In this document: one piece after another, positions 35,042-42,624 of the stretch
Position numbering within the stretch: position 1 is the stretch's first letter
How the letters are laid out: each line of letters starts with the position of its first letter
Origin: Cytobacillus purgationiresistens
GTDB taxonomy: Bacteria; Bacillota; Bacilli; Bacillales; Cytobacillaceae
Length of the DNA: 44,917 nt
Reading direction: 5' to 3'
Assembly: GCF_030813235.1 (NCBI RefSeq)
Contig: NZ_JAUSUB010000037.1
Location: forward strand, 1-44,917
Made by a program: the position numbers and the translations under genes
Notes under the pieces: model-generated
What the model was told of the DNA's origin: nothing
The model's database searches: none
What the model saw: the letters and a program-made list of their open reading frames with translations, nothing else

Positions 35042-35160
35042 CTGGATTAATTTTTTTTATTCCGGACGATTATCTCATCCTGCCGAATTATTCGTATTTT
35101 CGCCAGATTTGTTTAGTTTTCGCCGGATCATCCCGTTTTTCACCGGATCAAAAAGCATCA
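35042..35160. repeat. Degenerate 20-bp tandem repeat
   Basis: CTGGA/CCGGA/CCGAA/CCAGA/CCGGA/CCGGA cores recur at 35042, 35062, 35083, 35103, 35123 and 35143, i.e. every 20-21 bp, embedded in TTTTCGCCGGATC-like units. About six copies, no reading frame. The rest of 34948-35357 is AT-rich, with no gene seen. Confidence 0.65.
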
Positions 35161-35357
35161 ATATAAAAACTTCTCCCTCTGACTCCTTATTAGTTAAAAA
35201 ATTCGAACTGAATTTTTCTCTCTATCTAATATTTTCGCTTTTAACGAAGCTTTTTTCGTTAAAATAGGTTTAAGTTTTCGTAATTTCGGGTAAAAGAGTA
35301 TCGGGTTTTTCTAGTTTTTTCAGGGCTTGAATATAAAACAGAGAATTTGAAATTAGA

Positions 35358-36419
35358 ATGGGGGTTCTTTCAATTCAAGAAGAAGAATACATAAAATTTG
35401 TAGAGCAATCTCCTGATGCAACGATACTTTTGCAAGATGGAGTCATCCTCTATATAAATGAGCTTGGATCAACACTATTTGGAGCTGCTCAAAAAGAGGA
35501 ATTAATCGGAAACGGGCTGTTGGAGTTTCTCTCCACTGAATATTTTATTGAGTTTAATAGAATGATTGAAACCATTAATAAGGGCGGAACAGTACCATTT
35601 TATGAAGTGACGCTTTTTAGAGTGGATGGAACGCCTTTTGAGGTAGAGATTAAAGGGATCTTAATTTCCATTCAACAAAAACCCGTTATCTATGTAATTT
35701 TAAGAGGAGTGGAAGAAAAGAAAAAGACCCAGCAATTTCTGCTACAGTCAGAGAAACTGTTGATTGCCGGACAGCTTGCAGCCGGAATTGTTCATGAGGT
35801 TAGGAATCCCCTCACTGCCATTAAGGGATTTCTTCAATTAGGCCAGGATCAATTTGATGAAAAGAAAAACAAATTTTATATCGAAATTATTCAAACAGAA
35901 ATTGAAAGGATCGAATTGATATTAACTGAATTATTAACTCTTACTCGGCCTCGGGACAGTCAGATGGAGTGGAATGCAATCCCTACTATCATTGGTGAAG
36001 TGGTTACGTTGATTGATACCCAAGCCATTATGAATAATGTTGATATTCAAGTCATAATAGAGGATGATGCGCCTCTTGTTTACTGTGACAAAAATCAGCT
36101 TAAACAAGTATTTATTAATTTGATCAAAAACAGCATCGAAGCCATTAGCACAAGCGGACATATCATAATAAAAGGAACTGTAGAGAAATCATGCTTGCAA
36201 TTACTATTTATTGATTCCGGTCCAGGCATCCCCGATCATCTCATCAAACGAATTGAAGAACCTTTCTTTACTACAAAAGAAAACGGAACAGGCCTTGGAC
36301 TCATGGTATGTAAACAAATTATAGAAAGCCATAAGGGAAATCTTTCTATCCAAAGCGGGAATAATGGAACGACAATAAAAATTCTTCTACCTATACATGA
36401 AAACCACATAAACTTATAA
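35358..36419 (+). CDS. PAS-domain sensor histidine kinase (sporulation-kinase type)
   Basis: 353 residues with no TM segments. A PAS domain (about 10-120; EQSPDATILLQDGVILYINE) precedes a HisKA phosphoacceptor helix with His146 (GIVHEVRNPLTAIKGFLQ) and an HATPase_c domain with N box (Asn258 in LIKNSIEAI), G1 DSGPGIP (286-292), F box EPFFTTK and G2 GTGLGLMV (310-317). The H-box HEVRNPLTAIKGF is that of the KinA-KinE group that feeds phosphate to Spo0F/Spo0A. No response regulator gene is adjacent, which fits an orphan phosphorelay kinase. The ribosome site before ATG 35358 is weak. Which sporulation kinase it matches cannot be settled here. Confidence 0.85.
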   Translation: MGVLSIQEEEYIKFVEQSPDATILLQDGVILYINELGSTLFGAAQKEELIGNGLLEFLSTEYFIEFNRMIETINKGGTVPFYEVTLFRVDGTPFEVEIKGILISIQQKPVIYVILRGVEEKKKTQQFLLQSEKLLIAGQLAAGIVHEVRNPLTAIKGFLQLGQDQFDEKKNKFYIEIIQTEIERIELILTELLTLTRPRDSQMEWNAIPTIIGEVVTLIDTQAIMNNVDIQVIIEDDAPLVYCDKNQLKQVFINLIKNSIEAISTSGHIIIKGTVEKSCLQLLFIDSGPGIPDHLIKRIEEPFFTTKENGTGLGLMVCKQIIESHKGNLSIQSGNNGTTIKILLPIHENHINL

Positions 36420-36492
36420 TTATTTAAATACATATCCAATTAAAACACTTCATCGCTTTGCTCTCGGCACTGACAAATATAAGACACGGTGA

Positions 36493-36516
36493 AGCAGGAC
36501 ACCTCTCAATCCTGCT
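36493..36516 (+). terminator. Hairpin after the histidine kinase gene
   Basis: AGCAGGA and TCCTGCT around a 10-nt loop, 74 nt past the stop, followed by ATTCC rather than a T-run. Weak. Confidence 0.35.
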
Positions 36517-36642
36517 ATTCCATTATCAACGGCTTTTCTCCTTTATTTTCACTTTCAATAGGTTTCCTTTATAATCCTTATACTTATCAGAAGCTTCTCC
36601 TGAGGTTAAAATGATTATATGAAAGCAAAAGGAGATGGCATA

Positions 36643-37476
36643 TTGGGAAAAAATCGCGATATTAAACACAAATGGACAGTGAGCCCGCAAATGGTTAGTC
36701 CAATTCATAAGGCTGGAGCTGTTCTTGAGCCTGGTCATTGGGGAAAGCATGATCCTTTTCTGTTAATGATGGACGATACTTTTCAAAAAGGCGCGTTTGA
36801 TGTCCACCCTCATCGGGGCATCGAGACGATTACGTTCGTAATTGATGGCAAAATTGATCATTATGACAGTGCTAGTGGCGGAGGAACACTTGAAGCAGGT
36901 GATTTGCAATTCATGACAGCTGGAAAAGGAGTCGTTCATAACGAAGCTCCCCCAGAGGGCAGTTCTGTCCATCTGCTTCAGCTATGGGTTAACTTGCCAA
37001 GTGAATCCAAAATGACCGCTCCTCGCTATCAAAATTTGCGGGGGAAGGATATGCCAGTACGCAAAGAAAGAGGAGCAGAAATACGCGTTTATTCGGGCAC
37101 ATCCGATCAAATAGTATCGGATACCCTTAATTATGCACCAGTTACCTTTGTAGAAATGATCATTGATTCTTGCGCTTCTATCTCGCAAGATCTTCCTGAT
37201 AGTTATAATGGCTTTATCTATGTTCTTGAAGGAAGCGGCATATTTGGAGAAAATGAGATACAGGCTGCAAAAGGTGATGCCATGCAAATTGATTTTGGAA
37301 GTGGCAACGATTCATCGAGCATCAAAGTATCAGCAAATGAGAAATTGCGCCTCGTTCTTTTCGCGGGTGAACCGTTAAATGAACCTGTTGTTGCACGCGG
37401 TCCCTTTGTCATGAATACGGAAGAACAGATTATGCAAGCCTACCAAGATTATCGTGAAGGAAAATTTGTAAAATAG
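36643..37476 (+). CDS. Pirin family protein
   Basis: A bicupin protein of 277 residues from TTG 36643. AAAGGAGATG lies just upstream at good spacing, whereas the in-frame ATG 36619 has only a distant GAGG. The N-terminal cupin carries the pirin metal ligands in VHPHRGIETITFV (His55, His57) and VVHNE (His99, Glu101), plus FMTAGKGVVHNEAPPEG. The C-terminal cupin lacks ligands, as is usual. Bacterial pirins bind iron or other metals; some act as quercetinases. The physiological role is unknown. Monocistronic, with a hairpin downstream. Confidence 0.9.
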   Translation: MGKNRDIKHKWTVSPQMVSPIHKAGAVLEPGHWGKHDPFLLMMDDTFQKGAFDVHPHRGIETITFVIDGKIDHYDSASGGGTLEAGDLQFMTAGKGVVHNEAPPEGSSVHLLQLWVNLPSESKMTAPRYQNLRGKDMPVRKERGAEIRVYSGTSDQIVSDTLNYAPVTFVEMIIDSCASISQDLPDSYNGFIYVLEGSGIFGENEIQAAKGDAMQIDFGSGNDSSSIKVSANEKLRLVLFAGEPLNEPVVARGPFVMNTEEQIMQAYQDYREGKFVK

Positions 37477-37483
37477 ACTAGAG

Positions 37484-37508
37484 CCTCCTTTTTAAATAGG
37501 AGGTTTAT
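37484..37508 (+). terminator. Terminator of the pirin gene
   Basis: CCTCCT (37484-37489) pairs with AGGAGG (37498-37503), followed by TTTATT, 7 nt past the pirin stop. Confidence 0.75.
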
Positions 37509-37527
37509 TGGTTCTCCCATGTTTCAT

Positions 37528-37811
37528 CTAAGACGCAACAAAATCTCCTCCATTCACATGGATGGTTTGGCCGGTGATATAGGAGCCATCATCAGAAGGT
37601 GCAAGCTCATATGGTTGCCCGCCCCTTTTCATCGGGTATAATAGCGACCTTATCCTTTAATTTTCTCGTTCCGATATATTTGGGGTTATCGTATATGGGA
37701 CGCGGCACCATTAAATACTCAAGTCCCGGCTGTCTATATTGTTGCTGTGGCGGAAAGGTAAACGGCACTTCTTGGCATTTTACCTCTTCCCATAATATTT
37801 CTGATTCATCT
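37528..37811 (-). pseudogene. Deleted and frameshifted SDR gene (general stress protein 39-like)
   Basis: The minus strand begins at an ATG near 37810 (MNQKYYGKR, then stop). In another frame it shows VPFTFPPQQQ, RQPGLEYLMVPRPIYDNP and KLKDKVAII, the N-terminal lead-in of GSP39/YdaD-type short-chain dehydrogenases. It then jumps directly to MKRGGQPYELAP and GSYITGQTIHVNGGDF with a stop near 37528, the family's C-terminus. The Rossmann core and the catalytic Tyr-x-x-x-Lys (roughly 200 codons) are missing, and at least two frame changes are present, so no enzyme can be made. It is the only thing I see between the pirin and yhhQ. Confidence 0.82.
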
Positions 37812-37867
37812 TCTCCCCTCCCTCCATTACTATATTCAGCCCCGTTTATGCGATGATAACATTAAAG

Positions 37868-37896
37868 GATGCTTCCCGCATATAGCGGAAAGCATC
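37868..37896 (-). terminator. Terminator of the queF-yhhQ operon
   Basis: Minus-strand GATGCTTTCCGC pairs with GCGGGAAGCATC (one G-T pair) around TATAT, followed by CTTTAATGTT. Confidence 0.8.
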
Positions 37897-37900
37897 TTAC

Positions 37901-38527
37901 CTAAACCTGTTCAACTATCTTCGCTTCTTGACGTCTCACAAAGTTTACGACTAAGTACACTAGTGGTGTAATGCAAATGGATGCAATGAATTTAAAAGCA
38001 TATTGTGAAAGAATGAGACCGCCTAGTACGGTTGTCGGCATCGTGCCATAGAAAGCAATTGTAATGAAGATCGTAGTATCTACTAATTGGCTAATCATTA
38101 CTGACACATTATTGCGCAGCCACAATTTCTTCCGTCCATGTCTATTTTTCAGTTTATTAAAAACATACACAACTAGGTTTTGACTGATGGCATAGGAAAT
38201 CAAGCTGGCAAGTATGACACGGAAGCTCCCGCTTAATATCGTCTCAAAAGACGCTTGTTCAGCGAAAACAGGTGCAGCTGGCAGATTGATCGTAATGAGG
38301 ATAAAAACAATCGCAAGCACTTGTGTCATCAGCCCTGCTTTGACAGTTCTCCGCCCCTCTTCTTTTCCATAAACCTCAACAATGACATCGATAATCGGGT
38401 AGGTAAAAATGTATATGACAACAGCAGCCGGAAGAATGGCAAGGTCTCCAATGCTAAAAAGCTTTACAGCTACAATATTTGCTAAAATGAGCAATCCTAC
38501 ATAAATGCCATTTAAGTATAAAATCAT
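37901..38527 (-). CDS. yhhQ: Queuosine precursor transporter (YhhQ/VUT family)
   Basis: 208 residues with about six TM segments (YVGLLILANIVAVKLF, VVIYIFTYPIIDVIVEVYG, VLAIVFILITINLP, and three more near the C-terminus). The family motif TYPIIDVIVEVYGK and the later QLVDTTIFITIAF are clear. YhhQ-type carriers import preQ0/preQ1, precursors of the tRNA base queuosine. It follows queF by 9 nt and lies under the same preQ1 riboswitch, which supports this substrate. Confidence 0.9.
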   Translation of the reverse strand: MILYLNGIYVGLLILANIVAVKLFSIGDLAILPAAVVIYIFTYPIIDVIVEVYGKEEGRRTVKAGLMTQVLAIVFILITINLPAAPVFAEQASFETILSGSFRVILASLISYAISQNLVVYVFNKLKNRHGRKKLWLRNNVSVMISQLVDTTIFITIAFYGTMPTTVLGGLILSQYAFKFIASICITPLVYLVVNFVRRQEAKIVEQV

Positions 38528-38536
38528 GTCAATCTC

Positions 38537-39037
38537 CTATCGATTATCTACTTTTTCTGGATAGAGATCATGATTCATCAATCGGTAATCAGCCATCTCT
38601 TCATATTTTGTTACTGGTCTCCCATAATTGCACCATGGGTCAATCGAGATGCCGCCACGCGGTGTGAATTTCCCCCAAACCTCAATATATCTTGGATTAA
38701 GCAAATTGATTAGATCGTTCATTATGATATTGACACAATCCTCATGAAAATCGCCATGATTTCTGAAGCTAAACAAATAAAGTTTGAGAGATTTGCTCTC
38801 TACAATTTTCTGATCCGGTACATATGAGATATACATAGTCGCAAAATCAGGCTGCCCTGTAATCGGACATAGACTAGTAAACTCCGGACAATTAAACTTC
38901 ACAAAATAATCACGGTTGCTGTGAAGGCTGTCAACTGCCTCTAACACCCCGGGGGCATAGTCAGACGGGTATTGTGTATGTTGGTTCCCCAATAGTTTTA
39001 AATCATTTAATCCTTCTTCACTTTTACGGCCAGACAT
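38537..39037 (-). CDS. queF: NADPH-dependent 7-cyano-7-deazaguanine reductase QueF
   Basis: A 166-residue cytosolic enzyme of the short (unimodular) QueF type. It reduces preQ0 to preQ1 in queuosine synthesis. The nucleophile is Cys57 in [10 protein letters not shown] with Asp64; [13 protein letters not shown] carries Glu99, the substrate-binding residue. NADPH contacts lie around [13 protein letters not shown]. Start ATG 39037 after AGGAGGTTTTTTT. First gene of the queF-yhhQ pair, with no queC/D/E genes nearby. Controlled by the preQ1-I riboswitch at 39187-39226. Confidence 0.95.
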   Translation of the reverse strand: MSGRKSEEGLNDLKLLGNQHTQYPSDYAPGVLEAVDSLHSNRDYFVKFNCPEFTSLCPITGQPDFATMYISYVPDQKIVESKSLKLYLFSFRNHGDFHEDCVNIIMNDLINLLNPRYIEVWGKFTPRGGISIDPWCNYGRPVTKYEEMADYRLMNHDLYPEKVDNR

Positions 39038-39140
39038 AAAAAAACCTCCTCGAATATATGTATCCCAACACTTTTCGAAAGAGGCTCATTCTATTTCAAA
39101 CCAATGAAGAAACTAGACGGAATCAGCACTTTAACTGGAC

Positions 39141-39170
39141 AAAAAAAGCCACGTCCAGTATGGACATGGC
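39141..39170 (-). terminator. Riboswitch-controlled terminator before queF
   Basis: Minus-strand GCCATGTCC pairs with GGACGTGGC (one G-T pair) around ATACT, followed by T7. It sits between the preQ1 aptamer and queF. Confidence 0.9.
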
Positions 39171-39186
39171 GTATCGTCATGTTTCC

Positions 39187-39226
39187 ATAGTTTTTTATAG
39201 AGGGTTTGTAGCTATGAACCTCTCCC
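39187..39226 (-). promoter_or_regulatory. PreQ1-I riboswitch (queF leader)
   Basis: Minus-strand GAGAGGTTC, ATAGCTACA and ACCCTCTATAAAAAACTA form the compact H-type pseudoknot: P1 AGAGG/CCTCT and the A-rich L3 tail AAAAAACTA pairing back to the TAG loop. All consensus bases of the class I preQ1 aptamer are present. It should reduce queF-yhhQ expression when preQ1 is available. Confidence 0.95.
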
Positions 39227-39253
39227 GACTGTGTTCGGGTATCAACTTATACA

Positions 39254-39282
39254 ATATTATAGAATCATAGAAGAAACGTCAA
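39254..39282 (-). promoter_or_regulatory. Sigma-A promoter of queF
   Basis: Minus-strand -35 TTGACG (39277-39282), 17-nt spacer, -10 TAATAT (39254-39259); a TATAAT overlaps it two bases upstream, at 15-nt spacing. Confidence 0.7.
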
Positions 39283-39288
39283 TTGAAA

Positions 39289-39314
39289 TTTCACTAAAAG
39301 TATTAATAGTGAAA
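39289..39314 (-). terminator. Hairpin after the truncated CNNM gene
   Basis: TTTCACT and AGTGAAA flank a 12-nt loop, directly after the stop codon and close to the queF -35. AT-rich, so weak. Confidence 0.45.
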
Positions 39315-39315
39315 A

Positions 39316-40380
39316 TTATGTTGCATAGATCTCATTGCCATCATATTCATCACGAATTTCACCGACAATTTCTTTTAAAATATCTTCCATAGTCACAAGC
39401 CCGAGAGTAACACCCTTTTCATCTGTCACAATCGCTATATGTGTGCGGCTTAGCTGCATCTTCAAGAAGACGTCCTTAATTGAAATTGAATTCTTAAAGC
39501 GCGGGACATCATGGATAAAGTCATTGATGCTGCCTTCTCTTCCCGCTGCTATACTTGTGAGCATCTCTTTTGTATTAATGAAACCGATAAAGTCATCCTT
39601 AGGATTTTCAGCGTCCGTCACTGGGTAGCGAGTATATGAATATTCATCAATCACATTAATCATTTCGTCTAGAGCCATGTCCTTTTCAATCGTAACCATG
39701 TTAGCCCTTGGAATCATAATATCATTTAAGTAACGCCCGTCAAATGCAAAAATATTTTCTAAATAGGCTAGTTCGGTCTGATTGATCTCGCCGCCTTCAA
39801 AGCTTTGTGTCACGATCAGCTTTAATTCTTCCTCAGAATGGACTGTATCATGACCAGCCGGCTTTACGCCAAATATTTTAAGAAGCAGTTGTGCCGAACC
39901 ATTTAAAATTCGAATGAAAGGACTCATTATTTTCCCAAACCAGAATAAAGGCGGCGCCAAGATCAATGTCATTTTTTCAGCATACTGAATTGCCAGCGTC
40001 TTCGGTGCAAGCTCTCCAATCACAACATGTAAAAATGTAACGATTGCGAGCGCTATGAAATAAGAGAGCACAGTTGCTATGGCTGCTGGAACATTAAATT
40101 CATCAAATACAGGCTCCAGGATCTTTTGTACAGTTGGTTCCCCTAACGCACCAAGCACTAAAGCCGTAATCGTAATGCCAAGCTGACAAGCAGATAGATA
40201 ATAATCTAGATCATGCGCCACTTTTTTCGCTAACTTTGCTTTCTTATTACCTTCTGAAATCAGCTGATCAATCCTTGACATTCTGACTTTCAAAATCGAG
40301 AACTCAGCACCTACGAAGAATGCTGTAAGAAGAATAAAAACAGCGACTAAAAATAAATTTAATATGATTATACCGTCCAA
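39316..40380 (-). CDS. CNNM/CorC-type (DUF21-CBS) membrane protein lacking the CorC_HlyC domain
   Basis: 354 residues from TTG 40380. DUF21 transmembrane domain (about 1-190; VFILLTAFFVGAEFSILKVRMSR, HVVIGELAPKTLAIQ) and a CBS-domain pair (about 205-335). It stops at EIVGEIRDEYDGNEIYAT, where its neighbour at 40441-41760 continues for about 85 residues with the CorC_HlyC transporter-associated domain. The two proteins are close paralogues, obviously from a tandem duplication. CNNM proteins are implicated in Mg2+ or other divalent cation efflux (B. subtilis YhdP/MpfA). Whether the short form works is unknown; its stop is followed by a hairpin, not a remnant of the missing domain. Confidence 0.88.
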   Translation of the reverse strand: MDGIIILNLFLVAVFILLTAFFVGAEFSILKVRMSRIDQLISEGNKKAKLAKKVAHDLDYYLSACQLGITITALVLGALGEPTVQKILEPVFDEFNVPAAIATVLSYFIALAIVTFLHVVIGELAPKTLAIQYAEKMTLILAPPLFWFGKIMSPFIRILNGSAQLLLKIFGVKPAGHDTVHSEEELKLIVTQSFEGGEINQTELAYLENIFAFDGRYLNDIMIPRANMVTIEKDMALDEMINVIDEYSYTRYPVTDAENPKDDFIGFINTKEMLTSIAAGREGSINDFIHDVPRFKNSISIKDVFLKMQLSRTHIAIVTDEKGVTLGLVTMEDILKEIVGEIRDEYDGNEIYAT

Positions 40381-40412
40381 TTATTTCCCTCTGTTATGAG
40401 GGATTCACCTCC
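40381..40412 (-). promoter_or_regulatory. Structured ribosome site of the truncated CNNM gene
   Basis: GGAGGTGA (40405-40412) lies 24 nt before the TTG start. The hairpin CCCTC-N6-GAGGG (40387-40402) fills most of that spacer; folded, it would leave about 8 nt. The same design precedes the other paralogue. Confidence 0.5.
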
Positions 40413-40440
40413 AAGATGATTAAATAAATTAATGATTTGC

Positions 40441-41760
40441 TTATTCTGCTATTTCGGTCTCAGCATGCTGATGGAATACAACCTGTTTAATCTGGTAATT
40501 ATCCATTTCAGCAACTGTCCATTTATGTTTACCATCTATAATCTCATCACCATGTTGAACAATTTCAAGGTTTTTGAATTGAACCCAGCCGCCAATGGTA
40601 TCTATCTCTTCACTGTCTTCGAACACCAGGCCAAACCGGTCCTCAAGCTCCTCCAAAAGTACACGGCCATTAATCGTATATTGATTGTCAGCTAATTTGC
40701 GAATATCCGCCACTTCATCCTCATCGAATTCATCGCGAATTTCACCAACAAGCTCCTCTAATACATCCTCCATTGTTAAAATACCGGAAGTACCACCGTA
40801 TTCATCCATGACTACAGTCATATGCACTTGCTCCTGCTGCATTTTCAAAAGCGCATCTTGAATACTTGTTACCTCTACAATAAAAGGCACATCACGAACG
40901 TATTCTTCAAGCTTGCCTTCTCTTCCAGAAACGATATGGCTGAGCATCTTTTTCGCATTCACAATCCCGATGATTTTATCTTTATCTCCCTCTTCTACAA
41001 CAGGGTATCTCGTATAATTATTCTCATCCAAAATACTGATAATTTCATCATAGCTCATATCCTTATCTATTGTGACAAGGTCTGTTCTCGGTACCATAAT
41101 ATCCTTGGCTACACGTTGATCAAATGAAAAGACGTTTTCCATATACTTCAGTTCCGTCTGATCTATCTCTCCGCCTTGAAAGCTTTGAGCCATGATGATC
41201 TTCAGCTCTTCCTCAGAATAAGCTTGTTCGTGTCCTGCCGGCTGTACACCAAACGAACGAAGGAGCACACGTGATGCACCATTTAACGTTTGAATGAACG
41301 GGTACATAATCTTACCGAACCAATAAAGAGGTGCAGCAAGCAATAAGGTCATTTTTTCCGAGAATTGGATTGCCAATGTCTTCGGTGCCATCTCGCCAAC
41401 AACCACATGCAGATAAGTTACTAGAATGAAAGCTATGGCATAAGATGCGATTGAAGCTGTTGCATCAGATACGTCCAACCATTCAAAGACAGGATACATA
41501 AGGCTCTTAACTGCTGGTTTCCCTAACGCACCCAATCCTAATGCAGTAACCGTAATACCGAGCTGGCACGCAGATAAATAGTAATCGAGATCAGTTGCTA
41601 CTTTTTTAGCCAGTATCGCCTTTTTGTTTCCTTCAGCAATCAATTGATCAAGCCTTGACATACGGATTTTAACTACGGCAAACTCAGAAGCAACGAAGAA
41701 CGCCGTTAAAGCAAGCAATATCACGAGTAAAATAAGATTTGTAATGGTAATTATGTCCAA
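40441..41760 (-). CDS. CNNM/CorC-type (DUF21-CBS-CorC_HlyC) membrane protein
   Basis: 439 residues from TTG 41760, the full family length. DUF21 TM domain (about 1-190; LTAFFVASEFAVVKIRMSRLDQ, HVVVGEMAPKTLAIQFSEK), a CBS pair (about 205-335; IMVPRTDLVTIDKDM, DEYGGTSGILTMEDVLEELVGEIRDEFD) and a C-terminal CorC_HlyC domain (about 350-430; INGRVLLEELEDRFG, IDTIGGWVQF). Likely a divalent cation (Mg2+) transporter by similarity to YhdP/MpfA. Lies downstream of a MerR regulator gene, with the truncated paralogue 60 nt further down. Confidence 0.92.
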   Translation of the reverse strand: MDIITITNLILLVILLALTAFFVASEFAVVKIRMSRLDQLIAEGNKKAILAKKVATDLDYYLSACQLGITVTALGLGALGKPAVKSLMYPVFEWLDVSDATASIASYAIAFILVTYLHVVVGEMAPKTLAIQFSEKMTLLLAAPLYWFGKIMYPFIQTLNGASRVLLRSFGVQPAGHEQAYSEEELKIIMAQSFQGGEIDQTELKYMENVFSFDQRVAKDIMVPRTDLVTIDKDMSYDEIISILDENNYTRYPVVEEGDKDKIIGIVNAKKMLSHIVSGREGKLEEYVRDVPFIVEVTSIQDALLKMQQEQVHMTVVMDEYGGTSGILTMEDVLEELVGEIRDEFDEDEVADIRKLADNQYTINGRVLLEELEDRFGLVFEDSEEIDTIGGWVQFKNLEIVQHGDEIIDGKHKWTVAEMDNYQIKQVVFHQHAETEIAE

Positions 41761-41791
41761 TTATTTCCCCCAACCTGAGGGATTCACCTCC
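41761..41791 (-). promoter_or_regulatory. Structured ribosome site of the full-length CNNM gene
   Basis: GGAGGTGA (41784-41791) lies 23 nt before TTG 41760, with CCCTC-N5-GGGGG (41767-41781) between them. The second arm differs from that of the paralogue by an A-to-G change that keeps pairing through a G-T pair. Confidence 0.5.
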
Positions 41792-41799
41792 AGAAATAG

Positions 41800-42207
41800 T
41801 TACAGTAAAGTCAATAGTTTCATTAAATTTGTTAATTCATCTTCAAGTGTGCTAAAAACACGTTGTTTTTCATCTTTTGGAAATTCTTTCAACTTCTCAT
41901 CCCAAAGATTAAGCTTTCGCTTCAAGCTATCAATTTCGTCCTGAACTTCAATTACAATCGTTTCTACCCCTTGTGTATCTTGCTGATGAATGATTCTCTG
42001 AATCTCAGAAATAGACATTCGCTGCTGTTTTAGATACTTTATCCTTTTTAGCGTTTTTAAAACATCTTCAGGGTATAAACGATAATTTGAAGAGGATCGC
42101 TCTACATGCAGCAAATTGCATTGCGTGTAGTAATCAATCGTCCTTGAAGTTAATCCGCTTAATTTCGCCACTTGACCAATTCGCAATATCGCCTTCCCAA
42201 TGTCCAT
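41800..42207 (-). CDS. MerR-family transcriptional regulator
   Basis: Up to 135 residues. The N-terminal winged helix-turn-helix reads LRIGQVAKLSGLTSRTIDYYTQCNLL...NYRLYPEDVLKTLKRI, typical of MerR. A long coiled coil follows (dimerisation; KRKLNLWDEKLKEF), with no metal-binding Cys and no ligand domain. The start is uncertain: ATG 42207 sits only 1-2 nt after AGGAGGA, too close for the usual spacing, while TTG 42186 (reading MRIGQVAKLSG) has AAGG 6 nt upstream. It lies 39 nt before the CNNM gene, so it may be co-transcribed with it and regulate it. B. subtilis has yhdQ (MerR) beside yhdP (CNNM). Confidence 0.87.
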   Translation of the reverse strand: MDIGKAILRIGQVAKLSGLTSRTIDYYTQCNLLHVERSSSNYRLYPEDVLKTLKRIKYLKQQRMSISEIQRIIHQQDTQGVETIVIEVQDEIDSLKRKLNLWDEKLKEFPKDEKQRVFSTLEDELTNLMKLLTLL

Positions 42208-42243
42208 TCCTCCTCTTTAAGTACACTTATTAATTTTTATCTA

Positions 42244-42271
42244 TTTATAATTCCTTCGTTTAACTTCTCAA
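42244..42271 (-). promoter_or_regulatory. Possible promoter of the MerR-CNNM operon
   Basis: Minus-strand TTGAGA (42266-42271), 16-nt spacer, TATAAA (42244-42249). Moderate match. The rest of 42272-42540 holds no gene I can support. Confidence 0.4.
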
Positions 42272-42545
42272 AGTAATACGTTTCACTTTTAACTATTCAT
42301 TAAGGAAAAAATGAAATTATATATAAAAGTAATCTGATTTCTTTCATTCCTATCAAACTATTACGTTATAGTTATAATGAAATTATATAATGAAGTATAG
42401 GATGAAATCAAGGAAATACATATGGAAGGAATTGGGGAATGAAGTTTATTCAAGCCAATGGATGGGATTGCCTTTTTAATGCTTGTTGTTGACTATTGGT
42501 CACCACCTAACGTTGAGCTTTATCCCGAATAACTATCTAACGAGC

Positions 42546-42582
42546 AAAAAAAACCATCCGAGAGCATTTAAATCTCGAATGG
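42546..42582 (-). terminator. Terminator of the aldehyde dehydrogenase gene
   Basis: Minus-strand CCATTCGAGA pairs with TCTCGGATGG around a 9-nt loop, followed by T8. Confidence 0.92.
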
Positions 42583-42624
42583 CTTCCTGTTTATGGTTTA
42601 AGTTTTATATCCCATATAGGTCAA

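Noticed and set aside
37599..37856. 85-codon plus-strand frame
   Set aside because: It is antisense to the SDR pseudogene, whose family motifs are clear on the minus strand.
42400..42540. Possible small gene between the MerR and aldehyde dehydrogenase genes
   Set aside because: Only very short frames without a convincing ribosome site; nothing conserved that I recognise.
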